DNA of 64,000 nt from Panulirus ornatus (lineage: Eukaryota; Arthropoda; Malacostraca; Decapoda; Palinuridae). The notes below the pieces were generated by a model that worked only from the letters and a program-made list of their open reading frames with translations, did no database searches and was not told the origin of the DNA. A program made the position numbers and the translations under genes. This document shows, piece after piece, positions 12,593 through 33,516 of this stretch; position 1 is the first letter of the stretch; each line of letters begins with the position of its first letter. The stretch covers positions 73,641,935-73,705,934 of the forward strand of contig NC_092225.1 in assembly GCF_036320965.1 (NCBI RefSeq), in the 5' to 3' direction.

Positions 12593-12601
<9 letters not shown>
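9677..12601 (+). mobile_element. LINE copy b, nearly full coding length
   Basis: This copy begins inside the endonuclease domain at the WEYVIECKKVNS segment and runs through RT, C-terminal domain and short 3' UTR to an A-rich tail ending at 12601, directly followed by (TA)n. Position 11239 inside it is the left end of the 16.38-kb tandem duplication. Confidence 0.93.
9678..12398 (+). pseudogene. LINE endonuclease-reverse transcriptase, one nonsense codon (copy b)
   Basis: The frame encodes an APE-type endonuclease (IIGAYAPGHE, ILMGDLNAKVSN, LLDYVLID, GGMSDHYLVEAKV), a basic linker, and RT (PLYKGKGD, NYRGISLLSIPGK, EEQCGFRSGRG, AFMDLEKAYDRVD, GLRQGCVMSPWLLN, LLFADDTVLVAD, VNKSKVIRYSR, CFRYLGVDLAADG). 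A C-terminal domain follows (LKWFGHMERMSEERLTKRIY, RGRPNWRWKDGV). A single TAG at 11040-11042 replaces the Trp of the PEDWRN motif. Otherwise the frame is continuous, so this copy was lost very recently. The endonuclease N-terminus is missing. Confidence 0.9.
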
Positions 12602-12623
<22 letters not shown>

Positions 12624-12625
12624 TT
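12601..12625. repeat. (TA)n, 25 bp
   Basis: Pure TA between the A-tail of LINE copy b and the solo LINE tail at 12626. In unit 2 the equivalent tract is 75 bp. Confidence 0.95.
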
Positions 12626-12911
12626 TATTTTATTTATTTTACTTTGACGCTGTCTCCCGCATTAGCGAGGTAGCGCAAGGAAACAGAGAAAAGAATGGCC
12701 CAACCCACCCACATACACATGTATATACATACACATCCACACACACAAATATACATACCTATACATCTCTACGTATATATATATATACACACACAGACAT
12801 ATACATATATACACATGTATATAATTCATACTGTCTGCCTTTATTCATTTCCATCGCCCCCTCGCCACACATTAGATAACAACCCCCTCCCCCCGCATGT
12901 GCATGAGATAG

Positions 12912-12914
<3 letters not shown>
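12626..12914 (-). mobile_element. Solo long-type LINE 3' UTR (SINE-sized)
   Basis: Reverse-strand element with T-rich border, conserved stem (GACGCTGTCTCCCGCATTAG), CACACACAAATATACATACC, the ATTCATACTGTCTGCC block and a C-rich block CCCCCTCCCCCCGCATGTGC. It equals the last 280 bp of the long LINE 3' UTR seen at 23160-23456. It is flanked on both sides by (TA)n. It could be a 5'-truncated LINE or an independently mobilised SINE. Confidence 0.85.

Positions 12915-12992
<78 letters not shown>
12915..12992. repeat. (TA)n, about 78 bp
   Basis: TA tract with one TG interruption at 12967-12968, between the solo tail and LINE copy c. Confidence 0.95.

Positions 12993-17104
<4,112 letters not shown>

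Positions 17105-17120
<16 letters not shown>
17105..17120. repeat. (TA)n, short
   Basis: Short TA tract between LINE copies d and e. Confidence 0.85.
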
Positions 17121-17136
<16 letters not shown>

Positions 17137-20100
17137 ATACTTTGTCGCTGTCTCCCGTGTTTGCGAGGTAGCGCAAGGAAACAGACGAAAGAAATGGCCC
17201 AACCCCCCCCCATGCACATGTATATACATACGTCCACACACGCAAATATACATACCTACACAGCTTTCCATGGTTTACCCCAGACGCTTCACATGCCTTG
17301 ATTCAATCCACTGACAGCTCGTCAACCCCGGTATACCACATCGCTCCAATTCACTCTATTCCTTGCCCTCCTTTCACCCTCCTGCATGTTCAGGCCCCGA
17401 TCACACAAAATCTTTTTCACTCCATCTTTCCACCTCCAATTTGGTCTCCCTCTTCTCCTTGCTCCCTCCACCTCCGACACATATATCCTCTTGGTCAATC
17501 TTTCCTCACTCATCCTCTCCATGTGCCCAAACCACTTCAAAACACCCTCTTCTGCTCTCTCAACCACGCTCTTTTTATTTCCACACATCTCTCTTACCCT
17601 TACGTTACTCACTCGATCAAACCACCTCACACCACACATTGTCCTCAAACATCTCATTTCCAGCACATCCATCCTCCTGCGCACAACTCTATCCATAGCC
17701 CACACCTCGCAACCATACAACATTGTTGGAACCACTATTCCTTCAAACATACCCATTTTTGCTTTCCGAGATAATGTTCTCGACTTCCACACATTCTTCA
17801 AGGCCCCCAGAATTTTCGCCCCCTCCCCCACCCTATGATCCACTTCCGCTTCCATGGTTCCATCCGCTGCCAGATCCACTCCCAGATATCTAAAACACTT
17901 CACTTCCTCCAGTTTTTCTCCATTCAAACTCACCTCCCAATTGACTTGACCCTCAACCCTACTGTACCTAATAACCTTGCTCTTATTCACATTTACTCTT
18001 AACTTTCTTCTTCCACACACTTTACCAAACTCAGTCACCAGCTTCTGCAGTTTCTCACATGAATCAGCCACAAGCGCTGTATCATCAGCAAACAACAACT
18101 GACTCACTTCCCAAGCTCTCTCATCCCCAACAGACATCATACTTGCCCCTCTTTCCAAAACTCTTGCATTTACCTCCCTAACAACCCCATCCATAAACAA
18201 ATTAAACAACCATGGAGACATCACACACCCCTGCCGCAAACCTACATTCACTGAGAACCAATCACTTTCCTCTCTTCCTACACGTACACATGCCTTACAT
18301 CCTCGATAAAAACTTTTCACTGCTTCTAACAACTTTCCTCCCACACCATATATTCTTAATACCTTCCAAAGAGCATCTCTATCAACTCTATCATATGCCT
18401 TCTCCAGATCCATAAATGCTACATACAAATCCATTTGCTTTTCTAAGTATTTCTCACATACATTCTTCAAAGCAAACACCTGATCCACACATCCTGTACC
18501 ACTTCTGAAACCACACTGCTCTTCCCCAATCTGATGCTCTGTACATGCCTTCACCCTCTTAATCAATACCCTCCCATATAATTTACCAGGAATACTCAAC
18601 AAACTTATACCTCTATAATTTGAGCACTCACTCTTATCCCCTTTGCCTTTGTACAATGGCACTATGCACGCATTCCGCCAATCCTCAGGCACCTCACCAT
18701 GAGTCATACATACATTAAATAACCTTACCAACCAGTCAACAATACAGTCACCCCCTTTTTTAATAAATTCCACTGCAATACCATCCAAACCTGCTGCCTT
18801 GCCGGCTTTCATCTTCCACAAAGCTTTCACTACCTCTTCTCTGTTTACCAAATCATTTTCCCTAACCCTCTCACTTTGCACACCACCTCGACCAAAACAC
18901 CCTATATCTGCCACTCTATCATCAAACACATTCAGCAAACCTTCAAAATACTCACTCCATCTCCTTCTCACATCACCACTACTTGTTATCACCTCCCCAT
19001 TTGCGCCCTTCACTGAAGTTCCCATTTGTTCCCTTGTCTTACGCACTTTATTTACCTCCTTCCAGAACATCTTTTTATTCTCCCTAAAATTTAATGATAC
19101 TCTCTCACCCCAACTCTCATTTGCCCTTTTTTTCACCTCTTGCACCTTTCTCTTGACCTCCTGTCTCTTTCTTTTATACGTCTCCCACTTAATTTCATTT
19201 TTTCCCTGCAAAAATCGTCCAAATGCCTCTCTCTTCTCTTTCACTAATACTCTTACTTCTTCATCCCACCACTCACTACCCTTTCTAATCAACCCACCTC
19301 CCACTCTTCTCATGCCACAAGCATCTTTTGCGCAATCCATCACTGATTCCCTAAATACATCCCATTCCTCCCCCACTCCCCTTACTTCCATTGTTCTCAC
19401 CTTTTTCCATTCTGTACTCAGTCTCTCCTGGTACTTCCTCACACAAGTCTCCTTCCCAAGCTCACTTACTCTCACCACCCTCTTCACCCCAACATTCACT
19501 CTTCTTTTCTGAAAACCCATACAAATCTTCACCTTAGCTTCCACAAGATAATGATCAGACATCCCTCCAGTTGCACCTCTCAGCACATTAACATCCAAAA
19601 GTCTCTCTTTCGCGTGCCTGTCAATTAACATGTAATCCAATAACGCTCTCTGGCCATCTCTCCTACTTACATAAGTATACTTATGTATATCTCGCTTTTT
19701 AAACCAGGTATTCCCAATCATCAGTCCTTTTTCAGCACATAGATCTACAAGCTCTTCACCATTTCCATTTACAACACTGAACACCCCATGTATACCAATT
19801 ATTCCCTCAGCTGCCACATTACTCACCTTTGCATTCAAATCACCCAACACTATAACCCGGTCTCGTGCATCAAAACCACTAACACACTCATTGAGCTGCT
19901 CCCAAAACACTTGCCTCTCATGATCTTTCTTCTCATGCCCAGGTGCATATGCACCAATAATCACCCATCTCTCTCCATCAACTTTCAGTTTTACCCATAT
20001 TAATCGAGAATTTACTTTCTTACATTCTATCACATACTTCCACAACTCCTGTTTCAGGAGTACTGCTACTCCTTCCCTTGCTCTTGTCCTCTCACTAACC

Positions 20101-20200
20101 CCTGACTTTACTCCCAAGACATTCCCAAACCACTCTTCCCCTTTACCCTTGAGCTTCGTTTCACTCAGAGCCAAAACATCCAGGTTCCTTTCCTCAAACA

Positions 20201-20204
<4 letters not shown>
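17121..20204 (-). mobile_element. LINE copy e, the most complete copy
   Basis: T-run 17121-17136, 3' UTR, complete C-terminal domain, RT and nearly all of the endonuclease. The 5' end reads TAGTATGTTTGAGG against a 67-bp (TA)n. It is intact over its coding length and is repeated in unit 2. Confidence 0.95.
17322..20203 (-). CDS. LINE endonuclease-reverse transcriptase, open frame about 960 residues (copy e)
   Basis: The LINE-encoded part starts MFEERNLDVLALSETKLKG (first Met near 20199). The frame stays open upstream through (TA)n into SINE2, giving a 994-codon frame from 20306. In order it has the endonuclease motifs LALSETK, WVIIGAYAPG, IVLGDLNAKVSN, LLDYMLIDRH and GGMSDHYLVEAKV. RT follows, with SNYRGISLLSIPGK, AFMDLEKAYDRVD, GLRQGCVMSPWLFN and FADD near residue 740. 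The C-terminal domain carries WFGHMERM and GRPNWRWKDG. No lesion is visible. The endonuclease's first strand, with the usual Asn motif, is absent, so even this copy is probably 5'-truncated. There is no separate ORF1. An RTE-like clade is likely but unproven. Confidence 0.9.

Positions 20205-20271
<67 letters not shown>
20205..20271. repeat. (TA)n, 67 bp
   Basis: TA tract between the 5' end of LINE copy e and a SINE2. Its counterpart in unit 2 is 69 bp, which changes the reading phase through it. Confidence 0.95.
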
Positions 20272-20274
<3 letters not shown>

Positions 20275-20509
20275 CCTGGGGATAGGGGAGAAAGAATACT
20301 TCCCACGTATTCCCTGCGTGTCGTAGAAGGCGACTAAAAGGAAAGGGAGTAGGGGGCTGGAAATCCTCCCCTCTCGTTTTTTTTTTTTTTTTTTTTTATC
20401 CAAAAGAGGGAACAGAGAAGAGGGCCAGGTGAGGATATTCCCTCAAAGGTCCAGTCCTCTGTTCTTAACGCTACCTCGCTATCGCGGGAAATGGCGAATA
20501 GTATGAAAA

Positions 20510-20518
<9 letters not shown>
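20272..20518 (+). mobile_element. SINE2 copy, full length
   Basis: About 245 bp. The head is TCCCTGGGGATAGGGGAG, then the GTCGTAGAAGGCGAC core, a GGAAATCCTCCCCTCTCG block, an internal T-run and the right half GGCCAGGTGAGGATATTCCC. The 3' stem is GCTACCTCGCTATCGCGGG with the GGCGAATAGTATG end and an A-tail. No clear tRNA-like A and B boxes are visible, so the head is of unknown origin. It is flanked by (TA)n on both sides. Confidence 0.88.

Positions 20519-20577
<59 letters not shown>
20519..20577. repeat. (TA)n, 59 bp
   Basis: TA tract between SINE2 and LINE copy f; the LINE's ATGTAAGG start overlaps the last AT. Confidence 0.95.
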
Positions 20578-20580
<3 letters not shown>

Positions 20581-21554
20581 AGGCATGTGTACGTGTAGGA
20601 AGAGATGAAAGTGACTGGTTCTCAGTGAATGTAGGTTTGCGGCAGGGGTGTGTGATGTCTCCATGGTTGTTTAATTTGTTTATGGACGGGGTTGTTAGGG
20701 AGGTGAATGCAAGAGTTTTGGAAAGAGGGGCAAGTATGAAATCTGTTGGGGATGAGAGAGCTTGGGAAGTGAGTCAGTTGTTGTTCGCTGATGATACAGC
20801 GCTGGTGGCTGATTCATGTGAGAAACTGCAGAAGCTGGTGACTGAGTTTGGTAAAGTGTGTGAAAGAAGAAAGTTAAGAGTAAATGTGAATAAGAGCAAG
20901 GTTATTAGGTACAGTAGGGTTGAGGGTCAAGTCAATTGGGAGGTGAGTTTGAATGGAGAAAAACTGGAGGAAGTGAAGTGTTTTAGATATCTGGGAGTGG
21001 ATCTGGCAGCGGATGGAACCATGGAAGCGGAAGTGGATCATAGGGTGGGGGAGGGGGCGAAAATTCTGGGAGCCTTGAAGAATGTGTGGAAGTCGAGAAC
21101 ATTATCTCGGAAAGCAAAAATGGGTATGTTTGAAGGAATAGTGGTTCCAACAATGTTGTATGGTTGCGAGGCGTGGGCTATGGATAGAGTTGTGCGCAGG
21201 AGGATGGATGTGCTGGAAATGAGATGTTTGAGGACAATGTGTGGTGTGAGGTGGTTTGATCGAGTAAGTAACGTAAGGGTGAGAGAGATGTGTGGAAATA
21301 AAAAGAGCGTGGTTGAGAGAGCAGAAGAGGGTGTTTTGAAATGGTTTGGGCACATAGAGAGAATGAGTGAGGAAAGATTGACCAAGAGGATATATGTGTC
21401 GGAGGTGGAGGGAACGAGGAGAAGAGGGAGACCAAATTGGAGGTGGAAAGATGGAGTGAAAAAGATTTTGTGTGATCGGGGCCTGAACATGCAGGAGGGT
21501 GAAAGGAGGGTAAGGAATAGAGTGAATTGGAGCGATGTGGTATACCTGGGTTGA
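20578..21554 (+). CDS. LINE reverse transcriptase, C-terminal part, open frame (copy f)
   Basis: The frame is uninterrupted from the truncated start (KACVRVGRDESDWFS) through GLRQGCVMSPW, LLFADDTALVADSCEKL, VNKSKVIRYSR, CFRYLGVDLAADG and WFGHIERMSEERL to VVYLG. It encodes only the RT palm after motif A plus the C-terminal domain, so it cannot be autonomous. It is very close to copy e in sequence. Confidence 0.85.
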
Positions 21555-21742
21555 CGTGCGGTCAGTGGATTGAATCGGGGCATGTGAAGCGTGTGGGGTA
21601 AACCATGGAAAGCTGTGTAGGTATGTATATTTGCGTGTGTGGACGTATGTATATACATGTGTATGGGGGTGGGTTGGGCCATTTCTTTCGTCTGTTTCCT
21701 TGCGCTACCTCGCAAACGCGGGAGACAGCGACAAAGCAAATA

Positions 21743-21751
<9 letters not shown>
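20578..21751 (+). mobile_element. LINE copy f
   Basis: 5'-truncated at the YRGCKAC segment of the RT against (TA)n, then RT palm, C-terminal domain, short 3' UTR and A-rich tail against (TA)n. Confidence 0.93.
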
Positions 21752-21828
<77 letters not shown>

Positions 21829-21833
21829 GTATA

Positions 21834-21834
<1 letters not shown>
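21751..21834. repeat. (TA)n, about 84 bp with TG interruptions
   Basis: TA tract between LINE copies f and g; interrupted by TATGTA near 21818-21830. Confidence 0.95.
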
Positions 21835-25275
<3,441 letters not shown>

Positions 25276-25503
25276 TTTTCATACTATTCGCCATTTCCCG
25301 CGATAGCAAGGTAGCGTTAAGAACAGAGGACTGGGCCTTTGAGGGAATATTCTCACCTGGCCCCCTTCTCTGTTCCTTCTTTTGGAAAATTAAAAAAAAA
25401 AAAACGAGAGGGGAGGATGTCCAGCCCCCCGCTCCCTTCCCTTTTAGTCGCCTTCTACGACACGCAGGGAATACGTGGGAAGTATTCTTTCTCCCCTATC
25501 CCC

Positions 25504-25509
<6 letters not shown>
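25276..25509 (-). mobile_element. SINE2 copy, fused to LINE copy h
   Basis: Reverse-strand SINE2 with CATACTATTCGCCATTTCCC at its 3' end (left), the GTCGCCTTCTACGAC core and the TCCCCAGGGA head against a long (TA)n. In sense order: (TA)n, SINE2, A-run, truncated LINE h, A-tail, (TA)n. Confidence 0.88.
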
Positions 25510-25591
<82 letters not shown>

Positions 25592-25607
25592 ATATATATA
25601 TTGTATA

Positions 25608-25675
<68 letters not shown>

Positions 25676-25703
25676 TATATGTGTGTGTATGTATATATAT
25701 ATA
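25509..25703. repeat. Compound (TA)n/(TG)n tract, about 195 bp
   Basis: Mostly TA with TTTATA, TTGTATATGTGTGTG and TGTGTGTATG interruptions. Both strands translate as Ile-Tyr repeats, which are meaningless. Confidence 0.95.
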
Positions 25704-25818
25704 GTACTTCTACCATGGACGAATGATGTAAATTCTTGCTTAACGAGTATACCTTTGGACTGAAAAGCTTCTTCCCTTGTATGTATGTAGATCAGTCAAC
25801 GCAAATATGATATATATA
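25704..25818. other. Short unique spacer
   Basis: About 115 bp of non-repetitive sequence (starting AGTACTTCTACCATGGACG) between two TA tracts; probably a piece of original intron. Confidence 0.5.
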
Positions 25819-26034
25819 TTTTTTTTTTTTTTTTTTTTTTATACTTTGTCGCTGTCTCCCGCCCATACACATGTACATACACACGTCCACACACGCAAAT
25901 ATACATACCTACACAGCTTTCCATGGTTTACCCCAGACGCTTCACATGCCTTGATTCAATCCACTGACAGCACGTCAACCCCTGTATACCACATCGCTCC
26001 AATTCACTCTATTCCTTGCCCTCCTTTCACCCTC

Positions 26035-26038
<4 letters not shown>
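25819..26038 (-). mobile_element. LINE 3'-end fragment with deleted 3' stem
   Basis: T-run 25819-25840, then the 3' UTR and the last C-terminal codons up to the CAGGAGGGTG point, truncated against (TA)n. The tail reads GTCTCCCGC directly into CCATACACATG, so about 50 bp containing the right part of the conserved stem are missing. Confidence 0.87.

Positions 26039-26106
<68 letters not shown>
26038..26106. repeat. (TA)n, about 68 bp
   Basis: TA tract between a truncated LINE and a 5'-truncated SINE2. Confidence 0.95.
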
Positions 26107-26109
<3 letters not shown>

Positions 26110-26330
26110 GAGAAAGAATACTTCCCACGTATTCCCTGTGTGTCGTAGAAGGCGACTAAAAGGGGAGGGAGCGGGGGGCTGGAAATCCTCCCCTCTCGTT
26201 TTTTTTTAATTTTCCAAAAGAAGGAACAGAGAATTGCGCCAGGTGAGGGTATTCCCTCAAGGCCCAGTCCTCTGTTCTTAACGCTACCTCGCTAATGCGG
26301 GAAATGGCGAATAGTTTGAAAGAAAGAAAG
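26107..26330 (+). mobile_element. SINE2 copy, lacking the first 13 bp
   Basis: Starts at GGGGAGAAAGAATACTTCCC and has the core, internal T-run and right half, with a tail of GAAAGAAAGAAAG against (TA)n. Confidence 0.88.
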
Positions 26331-26355
26331 ATATATATATATATATATATATATA
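26331..26355. repeat. (TA)n, 25 bp
   Basis: TA tract between two SINE2 copies. Confidence 0.92.
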
Positions 26356-26610
26356 GAATCCCTGGGGATAGGGGAGAAAGAATACTTCCCACGTATTCCC
26401 TGCGTGTCGTAGAAGGCGACTAAAAGGGAAGGGAGTGGGGGGCTGGAAATCCTCCCCTCTCGTTTTTTTTTTTTTTTTTTTTTTTTTTTCCAAAAGAAGG
26501 AACAGAGAAGAGGTCCAGGTGAGGATATTCCCTCAAAGGCCCAGTCCTCTGTTCTTAACGCTACCTCGCTATCGCGGGAAATAGCGAATAGTATGAAAAA
26601 AAAAAAAAAA
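26356..26610 (+). mobile_element. SINE2 copy, full length
   Basis: Full SINE2 from TCCCTGGGGATAGGGG to GCGAATAGTATG plus an A-tail of about 15; internal T-run of about 27. Confidence 0.88.
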
Positions 26611-26616
26611 TATATA

Positions 26617-26781
26617 GAATCACATACATAAATCCTCTTAATTCACTCAAACACATCTTTAACCCATGGACTTCCATTTTTGTGTAAATGCTCCTTATAT
26701 TGTTACTTTGTACAATAAGTTGATTTATCGAGTGAAACTATTATTTCTTCACACCACCTCTATTGTCAGAACACTTCCCTG

Positions 26782-26833
<52 letters not shown>

Positions 26834-26999
26834 CACACCCACACATCGTTTTCTTTTATCCTTCTCAGGAAAACCTTTTATATTCAGCAGTTGCCTTACT
26901 ACATCTATCCATCCATCTCTTCTATGGTCCCCTACCTGTGCATACACCTTTTACTGACTTCTTTACATCAAATATCCTCATTTTAACTGTATCCTTCTA
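26617..26999. other. Unique intron segment with a (CA)n microsatellite
   Basis: No gene recognised. A (CA)n run of about 49 bp occupies 26784-26832. The rest is unremarkable. Confidence 0.6.
26784..26832. repeat. (CA)n microsatellite
   Basis: Perfect CA dinucleotide run followed by a degenerate AACACACCCACAC end. Confidence 0.95.
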
Positions 27000-27566
27000 G
27001 TAGTGTGAGAAAAACAATAAAACAAATGGAGACGTAGGTGAAGGAGGCAAATACGGAAGTAGTGACAGGTAGTGATGCAGTAAGGAGTTGGAGGGAGTAT
27101 TTTGAAGGATTGTTGAATGTGATGGTGATGATAGGGTGGTGGATATTGCATTTTTGGGTTGGGGAGTATATGAAGTAAGAGTCATTGAAAGTAGTTTTGT
27201 GAAGAGAGAAGAGGTGGTGGAAGCCTCCATTTATGATGAAATGTGGAAAGGTGGTTGGTGGAGATAGTATTAAAGATGAATTTCTTTAGAAAGGAGGTAA
27301 TTATTGTTGATTGATTGATTAGGATTTTCAGTGTGCGTATGGATCATGGCAAATTGCCCTAGGATTGGCAGAATGCATGTACAGTGTCACTGAATAAAGG
27401 ATCAGAGATGAATACTCAAAAATTTCAGAGGTACATTTTATAAGTTTTGTTGAGTGTACCTGGTAAGTTGTATTGGAGAGTGGTGACTGAGAGGTGAAGG
27501 CATGTACAGAGCATCAGATTATGGAGAAATTGTGTGGTTTCAGGAGCAGTAGAAGATGTTTGGATG
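27000..27566 (+). mobile_element. Old LINE relic, left piece truncated at the duplication junction
   Basis: Decayed LINE sequence, recognisable from the KTREQMGTS equivalent through the EEVV, VPEDW and EHQ-GE-CGF equivalents, with many stops. It is cut at 27566 by the duplication junction. The complete relic is 43389-45860. Several small differences from its unit-2 counterpart cluster at 27413-27510. Confidence 0.85.
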
Positions 27567-28726
27567 AGGTGTTTGCTTTGAAGAATGTATGTGATAAATA
27601 CTTAGAAAAGCAAATGGATTTGTATGTAGCATTTATGGATCTGGAGAAGGCATATGATAGAGTTGATAGAGATGCTCTGTGGAAGGTATTAAGAATATAT
27701 GGTGTGGGAGGAAAGTTGTTAGAAGCAGTGAAAAGTTTTTATCGAGGATGTAAGGCATATGTACGTGTAGGAAGAGAGGAAAGTGATTGGTTCTCAGTGA
27801 ATGTAGGTTTGCGGCAGGGGTGTGTGATGTCTCCATGGTTGTTAAATTTGTTTATGGATGGGGTTGTTAGGGAGGTAAATGCAAGAGTTTTGGAAAGAGG
27901 GGCAAGTATGAAGTCTGTTGGGGATGAGAGAGCTTGGGAAGTGAGTCAGTTGTTGTTCGCTGATGATACAGTGCTGGTGGCTGATTCATGTGAGAAACTG
28001 CAGAAGCTGGTGACTGAGTTTGGTAAAGTATGTGGAAGAAGAAAGTTAAGAGTAAATGTGAATAAGAGCAAGGTTATTAGGTACAGTAGGGTTGAGGGTC
28101 AAGTCAATTGGGAGGTGAGTTTGAATGGAGAAAAACTGGAGGAAGTGAAGTGTTTTAGATATCTGGGAGTGGATCTGGCAGCGGATGGAACCATGGAAGC
28201 GGAAGTGGATCATAGGGTGGGGGAGGGGGCGAAAATTCTGGGGGCCTTGAAGAATGTGTGGAAGTCGAGAACATTATCTCGGAAAGCAAAAATGGGTATG
28301 TTTGAAGGAATAGTAGTTCCAACAATGTTGTATGGTTGCGAGGCGTGGGCTATGGATAGAGTTGTGCGCAGGAGGATGGATGTGCTGGAAATGAGATGTT
28401 TGAGGACAATGTGTGGTGTGAGGTGGTTTGATCGAGTGAGTAACGTAAGGGTAAGAGAGATGTGTGGAAATAAAAAGAGCGTGGTTGAGAGAGCAGAAGA
28501 GGGTGTTTTGAAGTGGTTTGGGCACATGGAGAGGATGAGTGAGGAAAGATTGACCAAGAGGATATATGTGTCGGAGGTGGAGGGAGCAAGGAGAAGAGGG
28601 AGACCAAATTGGAGGTGGAAAGATGGAGTGAAAAAGATTTTGTGTGATCGGGGCCTGAACATGCAGGAGGGTGAAAGGAGGGCAAGGAATAGAGTGAATT
28701 GGAGCGATGTGGTATACCGGGGTTGA
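27494..28726 (+). pseudogene. Hybrid LINE reverse transcriptase frame
   Basis: The frame begins in old-relic sequence (KACTEHQIMEKLCGFRSS) and crosses the junction in frame into the young copy b RT (FALKNVCDKYLEKQMDLY, AFMDLEKAYDRVD, GLRQGCVMSPWLLN, LLFADDTVLVAD), ending in the C-terminal domain. It is open over 410 codons but lacks the endonuclease and the N-terminal RT blocks. Confidence 0.82.
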
Positions 28727-28920
28727 CGTGCTGTCAGTGGATTGAATCAAGGCATGTGAAGCGTCTGGGGTAAACCATGGAAAGCTGTGTAGGTATGTAT
28801 ATTTGCGTGTGTGGACGTATGTATATACATGTGTATGGGGGTGGGTTGGGCCACTTCTTTCGTCTGTTTCCTTGCGCTACCTCGCAAACGCGGGAGACAG
28901 CGACAAAGTATAAAAGAAAA

Positions 28921-28929
<9 letters not shown>
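27567..28929 (+). mobile_element. LINE copy b, unit-2 duplicate (3' part)
   Basis: Counterpart of 11239-12601. The segment upstream of 27567 belongs to the old relic, so this is a hybrid LINE created by recombination. Confidence 0.93.

Positions 28930-29004
<75 letters not shown>
28930..29004. repeat. (TA)n, 75 bp
   Basis: Unit-2 counterpart of the 25-bp tract at 12601; the largest length difference between the two units. Confidence 0.95.
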
Positions 29005-29008
<4 letters not shown>

Positions 29009-29293
29009 TTTATTTATTTTACTTTGACGCTGTCTCCCGCATTAGCGAGGTAGCGCAAGGAAACAGAGAAAAGAATGGCCCAACCCACCCACATACACAT
29101 GTATATACATACACATCCACACACACAAATATACATACCTATACATCTCTACGTATATATATATATATACACACACAGACATATACATATATACACATGT
29201 ATATAATTCATACTGTCTGCCTTTATTCATTTCCATCGCCCCCTCGCCACACATTAGATAACAACCCCCTCCCCCCGCATGTGCATGAGATAG

Positions 29294-29294
<1 letters not shown>
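29005..29294 (-). mobile_element. Solo long-type LINE 3' UTR, unit-2 duplicate
   Basis: Counterpart of 12626-12914 with two extra TA bases internally. Confidence 0.85.

Positions 29295-29372
<78 letters not shown>
29295..29372. repeat. (TA)n, about 78 bp
   Basis: Counterpart of 12915-12992. Confidence 0.95.

Positions 29373-33484
<4,112 letters not shown>

Positions 33485-33500
<16 letters not shown>
33485..33500. repeat. (TA)n, short
   Basis: Counterpart of 17105-17120. Confidence 0.85.

Positions 33501-33516
<16 letters not shown>

Noticed and set aside
20272..20518. tRNA-derived SINE or tRNA gene
   Set aside because: I could not find a convincing A box and B box or cloverleaf in the SINE2 head, and an internal T-run would stop Pol III transcription.
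25444..25763. Ile-Tyr repeat proteins
   Set aside because: (TA)n translates as Ile-Tyr on both strands in any frame without stops; these are microsatellite artefacts.
26666..26986. Thr-His repeat protein across the (CA)n run
   Set aside because: Low-complexity translation of a CA microsatellite, with no conserved flanks.
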